Assembly (NCBI GenBank): GCA_020086605.1
Contig: JACBWW010000038.1
Location: forward strand, 5,974,782-6,038,781
DNA from: Lanius collurio
Taxonomy: Eukaryota > Chordata > Aves > Passeriformes > Laniidae
Direction of reading: 5' to 3'
Length of the DNA stretch: 64,000 nt
Within the stretch, counting starts at the first letter, position 1. Each line of letters starts with the position of its first letter. A program made the translations under genes and the position numbers. The notes under the pieces were generated by a model, which worked only from the letters and a program-made list of their open reading frames with translations, was not told where the DNA came from and made no database searches. Shown here one piece after another: positions 24,449-37,030 of the stretch.

Positions 24449-27400
24449 CCTTGCTTATTCTTTCTGAAGAGTTTGTAGACATTTGTCGATTACACCCTTT
24501 GTAGAGATTGATGTAAAACAGAGCAAAGTATCAAATAAGGATTGAAAATATGAAGAGTGTTTGGAGCAGTGGTAAGTCTGCTCTTGCTTTTGTGTTACGA
24601 AAGCAGGCACTCGGCGGTTGAAAACAGGTTTTTCTTTTGAAGTTTTGGATAGTGGGTTCTGTGAAACTGAAAACAGCAAATTCAATCTGTTAGAACAGAT
24701 TTTTTTCCTCTACCATGTGTCTCACAAAACTGTCTTTTCCAGTTATGTCCATGCTTGTACTAGTAAATGCTTACATTTGAAACTTTGCACTTATAAACGA
24801 AAGCTGAGCAAATAATTCTGTTAAAAAATTACATTAGAAACATATGCATTGGATGTAAGATGAGACTTTATATTCTTGAGCAAATTTTTGCTAGAAGACC
24901 ATAGTAAATTGCTCTCAGAGTAAACTAGTTAAATGTTTTGTATTATGCTGTATTTTAAATATTTGATGAATAAACATGAAAGGCTTGTGTAATCATTTAG
25001 GATTTCCAATGCTGTTAGAAATGCATGTATCATTGAATTTTACAGTAATCAAAGCCTCTTTATATAATCATTATGCAGTATTTTACAGGAACAAATACCC
25101 ATATGGCTGAAATTCTCCATGCTTGGCTTTCTTCATACTAGAAATGAGGATTTTGTTTTGATCTGTTCTTTGTTTTGTCCTGTTCACCATGGATTGTGTG
25201 ATCACAAAGGGAGGGCAAAAATCCCTCCCTTCTAGCATGTATTTTCTTTAAGGATCTGTTTTCAGATTGCATAGTGATGGTTGGAAAGCCAAGAGAACAA
25301 AGGACAAATGCAGCCTGTAGCATGGTCAAAATTTAGTGCATTTGGTTCTCTCAAAATCCCAATGGCATAAAAAGTGAATGAACTATTAACAGCAACAATT
25401 GTGGAGCCAAGGTTTCAGTGCACAAAGCAGAACTGCATTGAACAGAGTATCAGCTGCTTTGTAACATTATGGCACTTTGTGGTATCAGAGATGTCCTTTC
25501 ACTGAGGGGTAAACTGACTTCTCTCACCTTGAATTTATCACTTGATGAGATCATGGATTATAACCAAGGACTCACTGGCACAATGACATTAGTTTTGTTT
25601 CTATTTAGTCTTTTTGGTGGGATTTTTTTCACTATTTTGCAGTGGTGAGAATTTAGTACATTTTATTTCCCCCTCTGCCTAGTTCTTTTCATTACAATCA
25701 CAGTATTTTTAAAGCAAGAATAGTTGAAGATTTTATAGTACCATGCAGCTGTTGATGTTTATTCTTGCAGGCTTATCATCCTTAAATCCTTTACCATATA
25801 CAATGTCTCACTAATGTGAAATGAAAAAGCTGAAAGTCACAACTATCCAAAACACTTTAATAAGATTTCATTGTTTTTTTCTTCTTTCTTTTTTTTCCCC
25901 TCCAGTTCAGAGTAGGGAACAGTATGACTTTCTATTTTACTGGATCTTTCTACCCAGCTTTCCCGGCAGGTTTCGGCATATTTCAGTAAGGCACAGCATT
26001 TAAGGCATAACCAATGTAATGGTTCATAGAGCTATCAAGATACCTCAGAGCAAAAAAAACAAAGATGAAAATTAGCAAAGACTGTTCTGTCTGCTTTGAC
26101 TACAAAACATCTGAGCCACCTTCAAGTGAAATTCAGAGGGCTCTCACTGGAGAGGAAATAGAGAAATGCATTTTGTTTGCAAGTTGATAAGCAGATGTTG
26201 TCATACATGTCAGGAATAGTAAAGGAGTATATTTGCACCATTCTAGCATATGTATTCTTGTGAGACAAAAGGAAGTTTTTAAGTGTGTATGTATTGCAGT
26301 AGTCTGACTTTATATCTGACTTGACAACCCTTTCTGGTGGAGGCTGAAGTCTTCTTACTTCATGTGCCTCGCTGTTACATATGGTTGTCTACATTGCTCA
26401 GGTTTTTGTTTCTAAGGTAAGACTGTGAGCATTTGTCACTGTATTTTTAGTGAAAGAAAGAAAATCACTGGATCTCTGTGGAGTAGATGTCTGGATCTAT
26501 TAACATAAAATTGTGCAGCTGTAACAGTCTTGGAAGTTTTTCTCTAGTACTTCCACCAAAATCTGGGAGCAGCAGCTGAAGCAGCATTGAATCACAGCTC
26601 TTCTGTTTTGTTTTTCCTACTTTACTCTTCAGCAGTTTTACTGGGTGTCTTAGAACTGCATTGAGAGATACAAGCTAATTCCTTTGATTGCAACAGCATC
26701 CCTACTATGAACAGTTGTATGCAGATATATTTTGTCTTAAAATGCAGATCAGTATGTTTGTGTTGGAAGAAAACCATTTCTCTGTTGAGAACCCTTCAGA
26801 CAGGGCTGTTTGCTTCCAAACAGAAAATTTGCATCATGGGGGACAAATATGATTTTTTTTTCCTGTAGAAGGCAGCAGTTAGTATGTTTTTGAGATGCTT
26901 GGAAAGCTTGGATTTTGACACACCACTGCCTCAGTGAAATCGAATACAGAGGTCCTTGATTTGTTATAGCTGTAGATTCTCACTGCCTCTGATCCTGGGG
27001 AATAACTTGGCAGCTTTTCAAAGAGAAGTAATTGCAAGGCTCTTGCTAAAGAAATTATCTCTGAATGTGGAAGCTCTGGACAGTTACTGCCCAATTATTG
27101 CTACCCTGTTCTGAAATAACATCACCCCTGTGAGACAAGAAAGTTTCTGAATAATTAACTGGGTCCAAATGGCTTTCAGGCTTGGGTATGACAGAAGAAA
27201 GACTGTCCTAAATTAAAGTATAGGCATATATACCCAATTTCATTGAGAGGCTTCCTGAGAGACTTCTCCTGTGTACACACAATACTCTGTGAGATTCATG
27301 TCCAAAGTTTCATTGCCCGTTAAAACAACCTTGACATTATCAGTCAGAAATCCTCTCCTGATGAGTATGTCTGTCTGGACTTAGAATTAGCCCTGTATAG

Positions 27401-28628
27401 AGTATTTGATAGTAGGGCAGGGGTGGATTCCTTTTCTCTGCTCCTTTTTTAATGTTCCTCAGGCAGTAGCTCATTGGCCCCTGGAAACAACTCCTGTAGG
27501 AAGGACCACAGGGCTTAAAGTTTTCATGTCTGTTTTCAGACACATGAAACCTCATAATTGCAGTACATTCAGTATGAAAACAAAAAGCCTGTTGACTCCA
27601 GTTGCATGAAACTCCACAGGAATAGGATTCTTGCATTCTTAGCAACTAAAATATTGTTCTCCAAAATCCATGAGCTATGTATTGAAGGAATTGAAGAGAC
27701 AGAAACCGGAACTGAAGGGGCCTTATGTAGTTTGAAAAAGCTATGCATTATTTGACTTGGTTTTGGTTTGTTTTCCCCTTTTCCTGCTAATTGATTTTTT
27801 TTTTTCCAGATTTGCAGTCTGGTTTCCCTGCTACGTGTTCAGCCTATTTTATATGCTCAGGATGGACCATGCTGTTTATTTAATTTAAGAGTTTATGAAA
27901 CTCTTAGATGATGCTTCTCCTAGAGTTACCTGATTTTTTTTTTTCCTTTTTAGTTAAGATAAATTGGATGTATCTATTTAACTACTAGTCAGGATAAGTC
28001 CTTTACACAGGAAAAACCTGAAAATTCAGACTATTTAGACAAAGTAATTAATCCCTCTTATGATCTGAACATCTAGCTCAAGTAACATAAAATATTCTGA
28101 ATTGTCAATCTCTTTTTTAACAGAAATTGTCAGGAAATTTGTATTTGCTATCTTTGCATCTGTGATATAATCACAGTGAATCTTATGAGGCTGCATAGCT
28201 CAGACATTTCTTTTGATTAGGTCATAATTATTGATGTCTTTGAATTATTAAAAATGGAAAAGGTAATAAATTCTTTGCTTCTTTAGTGAGTGGCTGTCAT
28301 CTATAACAGTTTATTGAGATACTGTGAGTTAACCTGTACAGCATCACACTTTGCAGTCAATTAAAATGAAAGTGGTTAGTTGTGACTTTGGGAATTCAGC
28401 ACTGTAGGCCCTGTCTGTTTAAGACTAGTTTTTTTGTATCCTGGTTGCTTGAAACTTTCCATAACTGAGATTGCATATCTGAAACCAGATGCAGTAAGTA
28501 CTTTTCTGTAATGATAGCAACTTGTTTAATGTGGGTCTAGAGACTGGGAAAAAATTTTACATTTTCAACAAATTGCATAGCTTTATTACAGCTAAAAAGC
28601 AAATCTTTATTCCATAGTCCATAGTGTA

Positions 28629-28651
28629 TTTTCTTTATTCTATAAAGAAAA
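28629..28651. repeat. 10-bp inverted repeat with 3-nt loop
   Basis: The arms TTTTCTTTAT (28629-28638) and ATAAAGAAAA (28642-28651) flank TCT. The arms are AT-rich, and there is no sign of a functional RNA. Confidence 0.85.
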
Positions 28652-30492
28652 GAAAGCATGTATTTTCAGATGGTTTCAACAGTTGCTATGACTTCTAAAT
28701 AAGAGATGATAAAACTAAGCACATGTCGTTTGGGAGTGTGTAGATGTTTTCCTTTACCCTTTTCCCCACCAAGTGATGAGAGGACAAGAGTTTAACCTGG
28801 AATTAAGCAAACTTTATGTTGAAAATTAGCTTCTAAGGCAACTTCTGGACTGGGGAGAAGATTTGCTTTGCTGTAACATCCTGTAGTCCTCCTCTAGAGA
28901 TACCACACCTGGAAACTGTGGAGGAGAAGGGTGGTGAGTGTGTGGCCAACATCCTAACACAAAGTGCAGAGCACAAGGCAGATGCTAGGAAAAATCTTAA
29001 GGATCTGGATGTAATCTAGAGGATCAATCTAATAGTGCCTAGCAAAGTAGGCCCATCATTGCTCTCTGAGATGTCACACCACACTAAAATACTTTTTTGG
29101 CTGTTTTGTTCCATGGCTGCTGAAATTCGATTTGGGTACCTGTTGAGAGGGGGATGGGGAGCAGCTGACCAAGTGAAATAATTGGTAGGGATGTGATAGG
29201 AAAAAAGTACTAGGGAGATTCATATTCAGAGAGAAAGAGGTTAAATTAGAAGATATGGTCAAACTTTGTTATGATAAGTTAAATAACTCACACCATTCTG
29301 TTTCAGGTTTGCATTCAATTAGAACTGGATTTGTTTGCCTACAAATGGAGCTGGATCTCTGAAACGGGCTTCCAGTCCTAATTCCTTTGATATTTGCTGT
29401 TGGAAAGAGTAATGACATATGTAAGGCATTGGGGGGAGTTACTGGAGAGATAACCATCAATATTGCAGAGCCTTAAGTTGACACATCTTTGCTTTTGAGT
29501 TTGTAGTGAAAATACAGAATTAGTTAAAATAGTAAAATTGCAAAGACTCAAGCATTGTGTGAAGTAAGTACAAAGCTCAGGTAAAATGAAGGAGATCACA
29601 GGTTCCCTTACAATTGCTTGGCAAATCCAAAGTTCATGTAATAACATTGTATACCTGCAGTTCACGTGACTGTAGAGTATACCTGCTCACTCTTGTTTTC
29701 TGGGCTTAAGACATAGGAGATTAAGTGAAGGTGTTATTGTCATTTGCTTCCACAGTTGCCAGTATTGTAACATCAGGTATAAATTTTTTTTGATGCTGAG
29801 GTTTGGGAAGAGTATTCAGTTTCAAGCTCTATAAACATGGAACTTAGAGCATTACTAACTAAAACAGCTACAAGTAAAGTGTATGTTTCATTATCCTTGA
29901 AAAATGCAACCAATGTATACTGATATTGCTACCAAGTGCAATATGGTGAGTTTTACAAGTGTATTTCTTAATATCTTAAAAACATGTTCAGAGAATATCA
30001 AATTGTGTCTAGTTTGCTTGCCTACATCAAAATAGTAATTTCAAGTACTTTATTTCACTTTAGTTGTGGTTTCTCATTTATATGATGTATTCATGTCTTT
30101 TTCAGGATTAATCCTGCAAAGTATGAGAAAAAGCCTTCAATACTTTATTAAAGTAATTTAATTTTTCAATGAAATATTTAAGTTGCCTTTTCCAAAGGAG
30201 GAAACTTTGTCATTACTATTAAACTAATGTAATAATACTGCGTTATTATTAGCAGTTATTTTAAGCAGATAATCACTTTCTCTTAAATTAGTCTAAGCTG
30301 TTACTGTAAGGCCATTCACCTCTAATAACACCTCACTTTCCTGAAGAACAGTGAGTTTAGGGGGGCATTTGACTTGGCTCAGATTTCTAAAATGTTTTCA
30401 TTTTCTTGTCTTCCATGAAATTTAAACTGTTTTAAAAGGTGATATTAGACAAAGCAGCCTTTAAATATTTGGAATAAAATTCCAGGAGTGTT

Positions 30493-30683
30493 CACGTGGT
30501 GTATTTGATTTCCCTTGAATTAGGTACTGTTTGGTTTGATTGAGGGATGCTTTTAGGGGTAAAAGAGACTGTTTCTAGTAAGATCCTTGGCCTGATCTTG
30601 CTAGGTCTAGCTGGCTGGATGAGTCAAAATTTCCACGTGGCATAATTCCTGGAGCTTGAGCTGGCAGGAGTCTGTGGGCGGGG
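30493..30683. promoter_or_regulatory. Candidate intronic regulatory site cluster
   Basis: Within 190 bp there are two CACGTG E-boxes (30493-30498 and 30634-30639, the latter in CCACGTGG), an AP-1 consensus TGAGTCA (30620-30626) and a GC box GGGCGGGG (30676-30683). The segment is more GC-rich than its surroundings. The sites are seen directly, but enhancer activity is only inferred. Confidence 0.3.
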
Positions 30684-33600
30684 TGCTGCTTGCAGCCTGG
30701 AATATAGGTTAGTGTCTGAGCAACGATAGCACTTGCAGGAGACAGAGTTGAAATTGTGAAAGGTGCATATATTTACATGAAGGTTTCTACATCCATTTTT
30801 GGAAGGCAGCTTAAGTAGTTTCTTTTTAATCTCTTACTACTTCTCCTGGATTTCAGATCAGTAAGGAGATCACATATAGGTGGTTTATTTTCTAAGCTAG
30901 GTGGAAAGATTGGAGTTTGTACCCCAGAGCAGTGTGTGCTGTTTAGTGCTCTACCTTTTTTTCTGTGTGCTGTTTCTAGAGTCAATATTAACAAAGTCCT
31001 ACAGAAGATGAAAACAGTCTGCACTGAAATTTTGAATAGCATTGAAGGTCTGCTACATATTAATAGAGCAGTTCCTATTTATGCAGGAGGAACTTGCATA
31101 CCTGTATTTGGAGTCAGTTTTAGAAAAGGTGCTTCTTTTTGAGGTATAGTTTCTTCAGGATGTTCAAAGAAAAAAGCTGGAATGTAGGCTACAGTATCAG
31201 GTATCTTTATTTACTTTTTTGTTTGGATTTTGATTTTTTTTTCCCTCTTTCTGAATCCATATGGTCCTTCTTATTGTCAATCAAGTTCACTGTCTCTCCT
31301 TAACCTTTCAATTTTTAGGGGAGGAAGTAGAAGGAAGTAGGGCTTGTATTGTTACATTTCATTAGCTTCAGATCTAGAGCTGGAAATGTATGAATTCTGT
31401 TAACCAATCTTTTTCTCGACTGTCTGTGTCTGAAAGTGGAGGTGATGTGTGACTGCAGTATTTCTCTGGTGGTATCACTTCAAACACACAGTTGTTTGCA
31501 ACATGCACTGAGCGCTCCTGCTTCTCTCTTCTGAGGTTCTGTTAAAATGTTGCTGTTCACAATATTTTGATACTTAATTGTAACTTGCAGAAATTTATTT
31601 CCTGAAAAAATATTTGTGCAGATAAGGATAGTGATTGCCTTATTAATCTGGAGAAATCTGCATGCGTAATCCTCTATTTTTAAAATAAAAGCAGTATTGT
31701 GCCAGGGAAATAGAGCCTACTGTCCTGTGGGATGTAATTTCTATATGGAAAGAGAGAGACATTAAATTAAATGTACTCATCTGAGGAGTTAACAGTGGTT
31801 TGACTAAGAGGCAGCAACATTACACACTGCTGGAAGATAAGAACTGAAGTCATAACTTACTGCAGCTACTGGGAGGCTTTAGAGAGGCGAGTTTGAATCA
31901 AGAACTAGGCTGGAACACAAGGATCCAGACCTCCATTACAGGACTAAACCCTCATCATAAACAAGGATATGTTGAAGTAAAATGCTGCAAGAATGAACAA
32001 TGGCATAACTGAACTCTCCTGGCAGTCTTACAGATAATATTAATTCCAGAAACTTTTATGACTGAAAATGATGTTTGCAATGTGTTTGTACAAGTTGCAT
32101 TTCCTCCCCAGAAGATGTTAGTATTTTTAAAATGTTTGAATTGAACATTGGATGTAATTTAACTCTGAAAATTTCTTTCTAATGAAAATTTTCTTTACAG
32201 TAAATGTACATTAAAATTTACCTAATTACATATCCAGAACTTATATTTGAATCCAGTATTTTCAGAAACAATGGGGTTCTTAATCAGTCTGTTCTTATTT
32301 GGAACTGAAAGGGAATTTGTGGAAAAAAGCAAAGAGAAAAAGGAAGAATGGATGCCTCACCGATCTTCATGGAATTGTTAAATTTGCTACGAGCTTTTGG
32401 TGTTGTTCATGGTGCTTGCTGTTGGAGTTACTGTCTTTCAGTTCCAGAAACTTGGAGAGTCAGTTCAATAGTGAATCAGACTTGTTTTGCCATGGCCTCC
32501 CCAGCACCCGCTGGTGCTGTAGGGGCCCTGTTTGCCTGGTGAAGCTTGCACTGGGGCAACCAGCACGGCCGGAGGTTGGTGGTGCAGAAGCAGCAGCTCT
32601 AAAGGCTTGACAAAGGTTTTAAAAACTTCACTAAAGGATTTTAGTCAGCTTTATTTACTCTGCTGGCAAACTTGTAGGTTTCTGAAAAGTGCCTTAAAAA
32701 ATAACAGTTTCTTTTCAATGGCTTTATGATTTGTGACAGCCTCTGTTCCACTGTCCTACCTTGTTTGTTTGTCTGTTAAAGCACAACACATCACACCCTT
32801 GAACAAAAAAGAAATTTTTGGCATAAATTTCACTGAGTATTTTTCATTCAGTTGGCTGCTGCAAAGATAGTTGATTTTTATATAATATTCATTCACCGTT
32901 AGAATTAGATTTATGTAATATGTGATAGGCTCTGTTGCATGTCACTATTCCTTACTTTTTGCCTTTTAGCATAGATCTACTACATCAGTGCAAAAAAAAA
33001 AATAGGCAGTTTATCCCACATCACAAAGATATTCTCTTAAGAGATAGAGAATGCAAGTAACCTACTTAGACTGTAGATGTTACTACTTACACACTGTCTT
33101 TGGGGAAATCATAGCTTATACACTGGGCAGGAGAAAAACTGAAAGATCTGGAACGGTACTGGTTTGTCTAAGATGCTTTTTTTAAGAATGACATATGAGT
33201 TTTTAATGGTTTTCCCTTTTTTTTCATGTTAGAACTTCTGCTATAGCTGAAGAATACGTTAGGGCTTATGGGTTGATTTTATAAAGGTATTCAAACTGGA
33301 GATACTTATACACCTGAAGATGTCAGTGGGATGCTCTATGGATTTGAATCAAGTTAGATATCAAATTTCCCATTTTTTTAGATATTCGAGGTACTTTTTT
33401 TTTTTAGTCCCATGTACCTCCTCAGGCACTTTTGAAGCTGCTTGAAGAAATCTGTCAGCACCTTTTTCAGACTCCATGTACATTTGAAAAATGTGACCCT
33501 AATTGCTCCAGAGTGGTGTCCACCAGAGCATCTCTTAGAATACCGAGGTCAGCCTATTTGCCCAAAGCAATATGCTCTGTAAACTTTAAAAGAGGAAGAC

Positions 33601-35417
33601 TGAGTACCTTTCCAAGAGTTAATTAATCAGGGGTTTGGATGAAACACATTCCTGGCCCTCAGATCACTCCTCAGACTTGCTCCTAACAAGCATCTTTAGT
33701 GGGCAAAGGGAAAACTCTCTCCTGCAATCAGATGGGGGCTGGGGGAAATACTGGGCTTGCATAGTGGTACATGTTTTCAGGGATTCTTTGGGCAGACTGG
33801 GGAAGAGATGTGTCTGTGTCCAGTCCCTGTCTTGGTGATCATTCTACTCAACTGAGTTGAAGAAATTCAGTTATAGGATTAAAAGGCTCTAAAAAAAGGA
33901 AGGGGGGGCGGAAGGAACCCAGGTTTTAATGTCGTTGTATCAGGTACCTGTAAAATGAGACAAATGCTCTGGGGACTGAAAACCAGGTAGGAGCAGGAGT
34001 GTCTTTGGAATGTAGAACCTGGAACCCTATGTCTGGCAGATTTATAGACAACCAGCAACGTGGCATTGAGACAAATATTTTTCAGAAGAAAAGGTGCCAT
34101 AACTGTAATGAGGTGGTAATTCAGCTGAAGAGTTTCCACTGAAACAGTTTGGACTGAATTCCAAAAGATTACTAATGTGGTTTCCCTTTCTGTTGGTGAA
34201 CTGAGTAAATCTCAGTTACTGTAAAGTTCTGTTTACCTTTCTTTGTACTTGAACACACAGATGGTTACTATAACATAATTTTGTCTTATATGCAACAAAA
34301 CGAGATTTTAATAAATAAAAAGGGTAAAGAAAACAAACAAATTTTGCTTCAATCTCCATCCTTGTTTTTTAGTGAAAAACTTAGCAGTAAAACTCTTAAA
34401 CTGAGGTATAAATATATCTTCATTAACTCCTGTTCTTAGAGTCACAAGAAAGTCTATGAAGGCTGTGATCCTTTGCTTCTAAATTTTGTTATAGAGGGCC
34501 ACTGGAAAGGAAATTAAATGTTTAATACAGCAATGAGAATACATTTAGGAAATTTCAGCTCTGTCAGAAAATCCTTTCTAAATTCCTATTCTCTTAGGGG
34601 TTTTTTTGGCAAAGAAATTGGCCTCAGGCTAAATATGCAAAGATTTAAGTCTGAAGTTTATGAAGATTTTGACACAGGCACCTCTTATTCTGACAATGTG
34701 AATATATGTTGTAATTAATATTTTTAAAATTAATTTTAAAAATAATTGTTTTTAGGTGCTTGAGTGTGATGGTTTTGTTTGGAAGAGTTTCTTGGGCATG
34801 TTAGACTTGTGGGGGTTTTTGTTATTGGTTATTTGGGATTTTTATTGTTCATTTTAGGTAATTTGGGAAAATAGGCTAAGAAGGAGGAATGAGAAAAATT
34901 GTGTGGGGGCTAAAATACTGATTCTGTGCCTATATGGGTGTATGTAATGAGCACAACAATACTGTATGTTAAGAAGGACAGTGCTCATAGTCATTTATGC
35001 ACCTCAGGACAAAACAGGAATTTGGAATTCTGTGAAACTGTCCCACTGAATACTGCATGTACACAGGCCAGTTGGTTAAAAACTGTGCCACCTTCACAGC
35101 TGAGTATCTCTGCTCTGCTCCAGAATAGCAGTTATAGTCCTTAGGGAAATGCAGGCATAGCAGCAGTCATGGAGTGCCCAAAAGAATTCAAGCGGAATAC
35201 AGCTCAAAGGGAATTTGCAATTTTTCAATTACATTCAAAGATATGGTCTTTTAGAGGGCAGCATTCAGTTAAGTTGAAAATTAATCTTTTTCTGAAGAGA
35301 AAGAATTATGCTGAGTCACAAGGGAATCTATTGTTTAAATGATTTTGGTATTATTTAGTCTTCAGACAGTGACTTTTATCGATTTTATAAATGTGTGCTA
35401 AGAATGTCTTTTTTGTA

Positions 35418-36119
35418 CACATGGGTCAGGGCAATCCCAAGCAAAAATGCAGGCTGGATGGAGAATGGATTGAGACCAGTCCTGCCCAAAAGGACTTGGG
35501 GGTGCTGGGGGAGGAGAGGCTGGACATGACCCAGCCATGGGCACTCAGCCCAGAAAGCCAAACATGTCCTGGGCTGCATCCAAAGCCCCGTGTAACACAG
35601 GAGAGGGAAGGGATTCTGCCCCTCTGCTCCTCTCTGGTGAGACCCCACCTGCAGTGCTGCATCCAGCTCTGGGGGTCCAGTACAGGAAGGACATGTTGGA
35701 GTGAGTCCGGAGGAGGTCATGGAGACAATGAGAGGACTGGAGCACCTCTCCTATGGAGACAGGCTGAGAAAGTTGGAGGTTGGGCAGATGTGGCTCTGGG
35801 GTAACCTTATAGCACCTTCCAGGGGTGCCTGGAAGAGAGATGGAGAGGGACTTTTTACAAGGGCATGGAATGATAGGACAAGGAGGAATGGCTTCACACT
35901 GAAAGACAGCAGGTTTAGATTAGATATGAGGAATACATTCTTCCTTATGATGGTGGTGAGACACTGAAATAGATTCCCCATCCGTGGAAGTGTTCAAGGT
36001 CAGGTTGGATAGGGGTTTGAGCAACTCGGTCTAGTAGAAAATGTCCCTGCCCATGGCAGGGAGGGTTGGAATGAGATATTTTTCAAGTGCCTTTGAATTC
36101 AAAATGTTCCATGATTCAA
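35418..36119 (+). mobile_element. CR1 LINE 3' fragment (RT C-terminus plus 3' UTR)
   Basis: A 5'-truncated CR1 copy in sense orientation. It starts in the ORF2 C-terminal region (GGGTCAGGGCAATCCCAAGC). The encoded pieces KDLGVLGEERLDM, ILPLCSSLVRPHLQ and RGLEHLSYGDRLR match the CR1 C-terminal pattern. It continues into the 3' UTR (GATAGGACAAGGAGGAATGG, TCCCTGCCCATGGCAGGGAG) and ends near CCATGATTC, a worn form of the terminal repeat. Relative to the remembered consensus, about 25-30 bp of the TTCAGCCTGGAGAAGAGAAG segment are missing near 35790. Open frames of up to 137 codons here are LINE relics and not host genes. Confidence 0.93.
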
Positions 36120-36779
36120 TGAAATATAAGTGAGAACATTAAATTGGAAGGCCCATTGCCCTTCTTCCAACAGGCCTAGTTTTAAAGTCTGAGGAACACT
36201 GCTTTAAATATCTCTCTTTCCTTTGATGCTAATGCACCATCACATTTATTTAAAAGTCATACCTCCTTTTAGTATGTTATACTGAAATATAATATAGCTG
36301 TTGTGTTCTGAAGCTAAATAAATTTCAACAATTTCAGTTTTCTTACCTAAATTCATTCTCCATTCTTACCAGCATCCTTCATCCTGTTTCTTGAGCGTGA
36401 ATGGCAAGTTTACACAGTATTGCTGATAAACAGAAAATAGCTTTCCTGTTGTATCTGAAAAGCATAATTGTATTTTTTTTAAAAAAGTTGTTCGTTCCTG
36501 ATACTAAGCCGGCTTATTCCTGATACACTTAAGTCTTTCTGCCGCTGTGTTTTCTGGACTAACATGCTTCCAGTGCATAGAGAAAGTGCTGGTTGTTGCT
36601 ATTGAATGCATTGCCTTGTTCTTAATACGTTTATATTTCTGTTACTCATATCTTCCATGTGTAATTCCTTCTGTAGCCCACTGCAGTTTTACTTGTTACA
36701 GATTCTGCCTTTTAAATTTCATTATAAAGCTTCTACAACTTCTGCTGTAGCATTCAGTGAAAATCTGAAATAAAATTAT

Positions 36780-37030
36780 CCCTGCCACTGAATCTCAAGG
36801 AAATCTCCTTACTGTTTCAGCTCTCCATTTCCTGATTAGCCAGTCTGTTAATCTTGCTAATTCCTTTCCAACTCAGTAATAATTTTTGAAAAGGCGCTAT
36901 ATCAAGTGCTTTGTTGAAGTTCAGAAGATAAGAGCAACTGCATTTCCTTTGTCTAGACAAGCAGTTATCTCATTGAAGGAAAATAAATTAGTCTGCTTGA
37001 TCTCCTCTTAATGAACACATGCATTTTTCT
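36780..37030 (-). mobile_element. Ancient CR1/L3-like LINE reverse transcriptase relic
   Basis: On the minus strand, positions near 36890-37020 read RGDQAD, then a stop-interrupted stretch, then NFNKALD. This resembles the conserved LINE RT block around the catalytic (Y)LDFSKAFD motif, with the usual spacing to an upstream TGRGD-like element. The surrounding DNA down to about 36780 would be the region after that motif, but it is heavily decayed. It looks much older than the other CR1 copies in the window. It could belong to CR1 or to the related L3 group. The call rests on this one block. Confidence 0.6.

Noticed and set aside
32299..32610. 103-codon + frame over a GC-richer patch with a CAGCAC/GTGCTG hairpin
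   Set aside because: The frame exists because the patch is GC-rich. It has an overlapping alternative frame of similar length, no known motif and no gene context.
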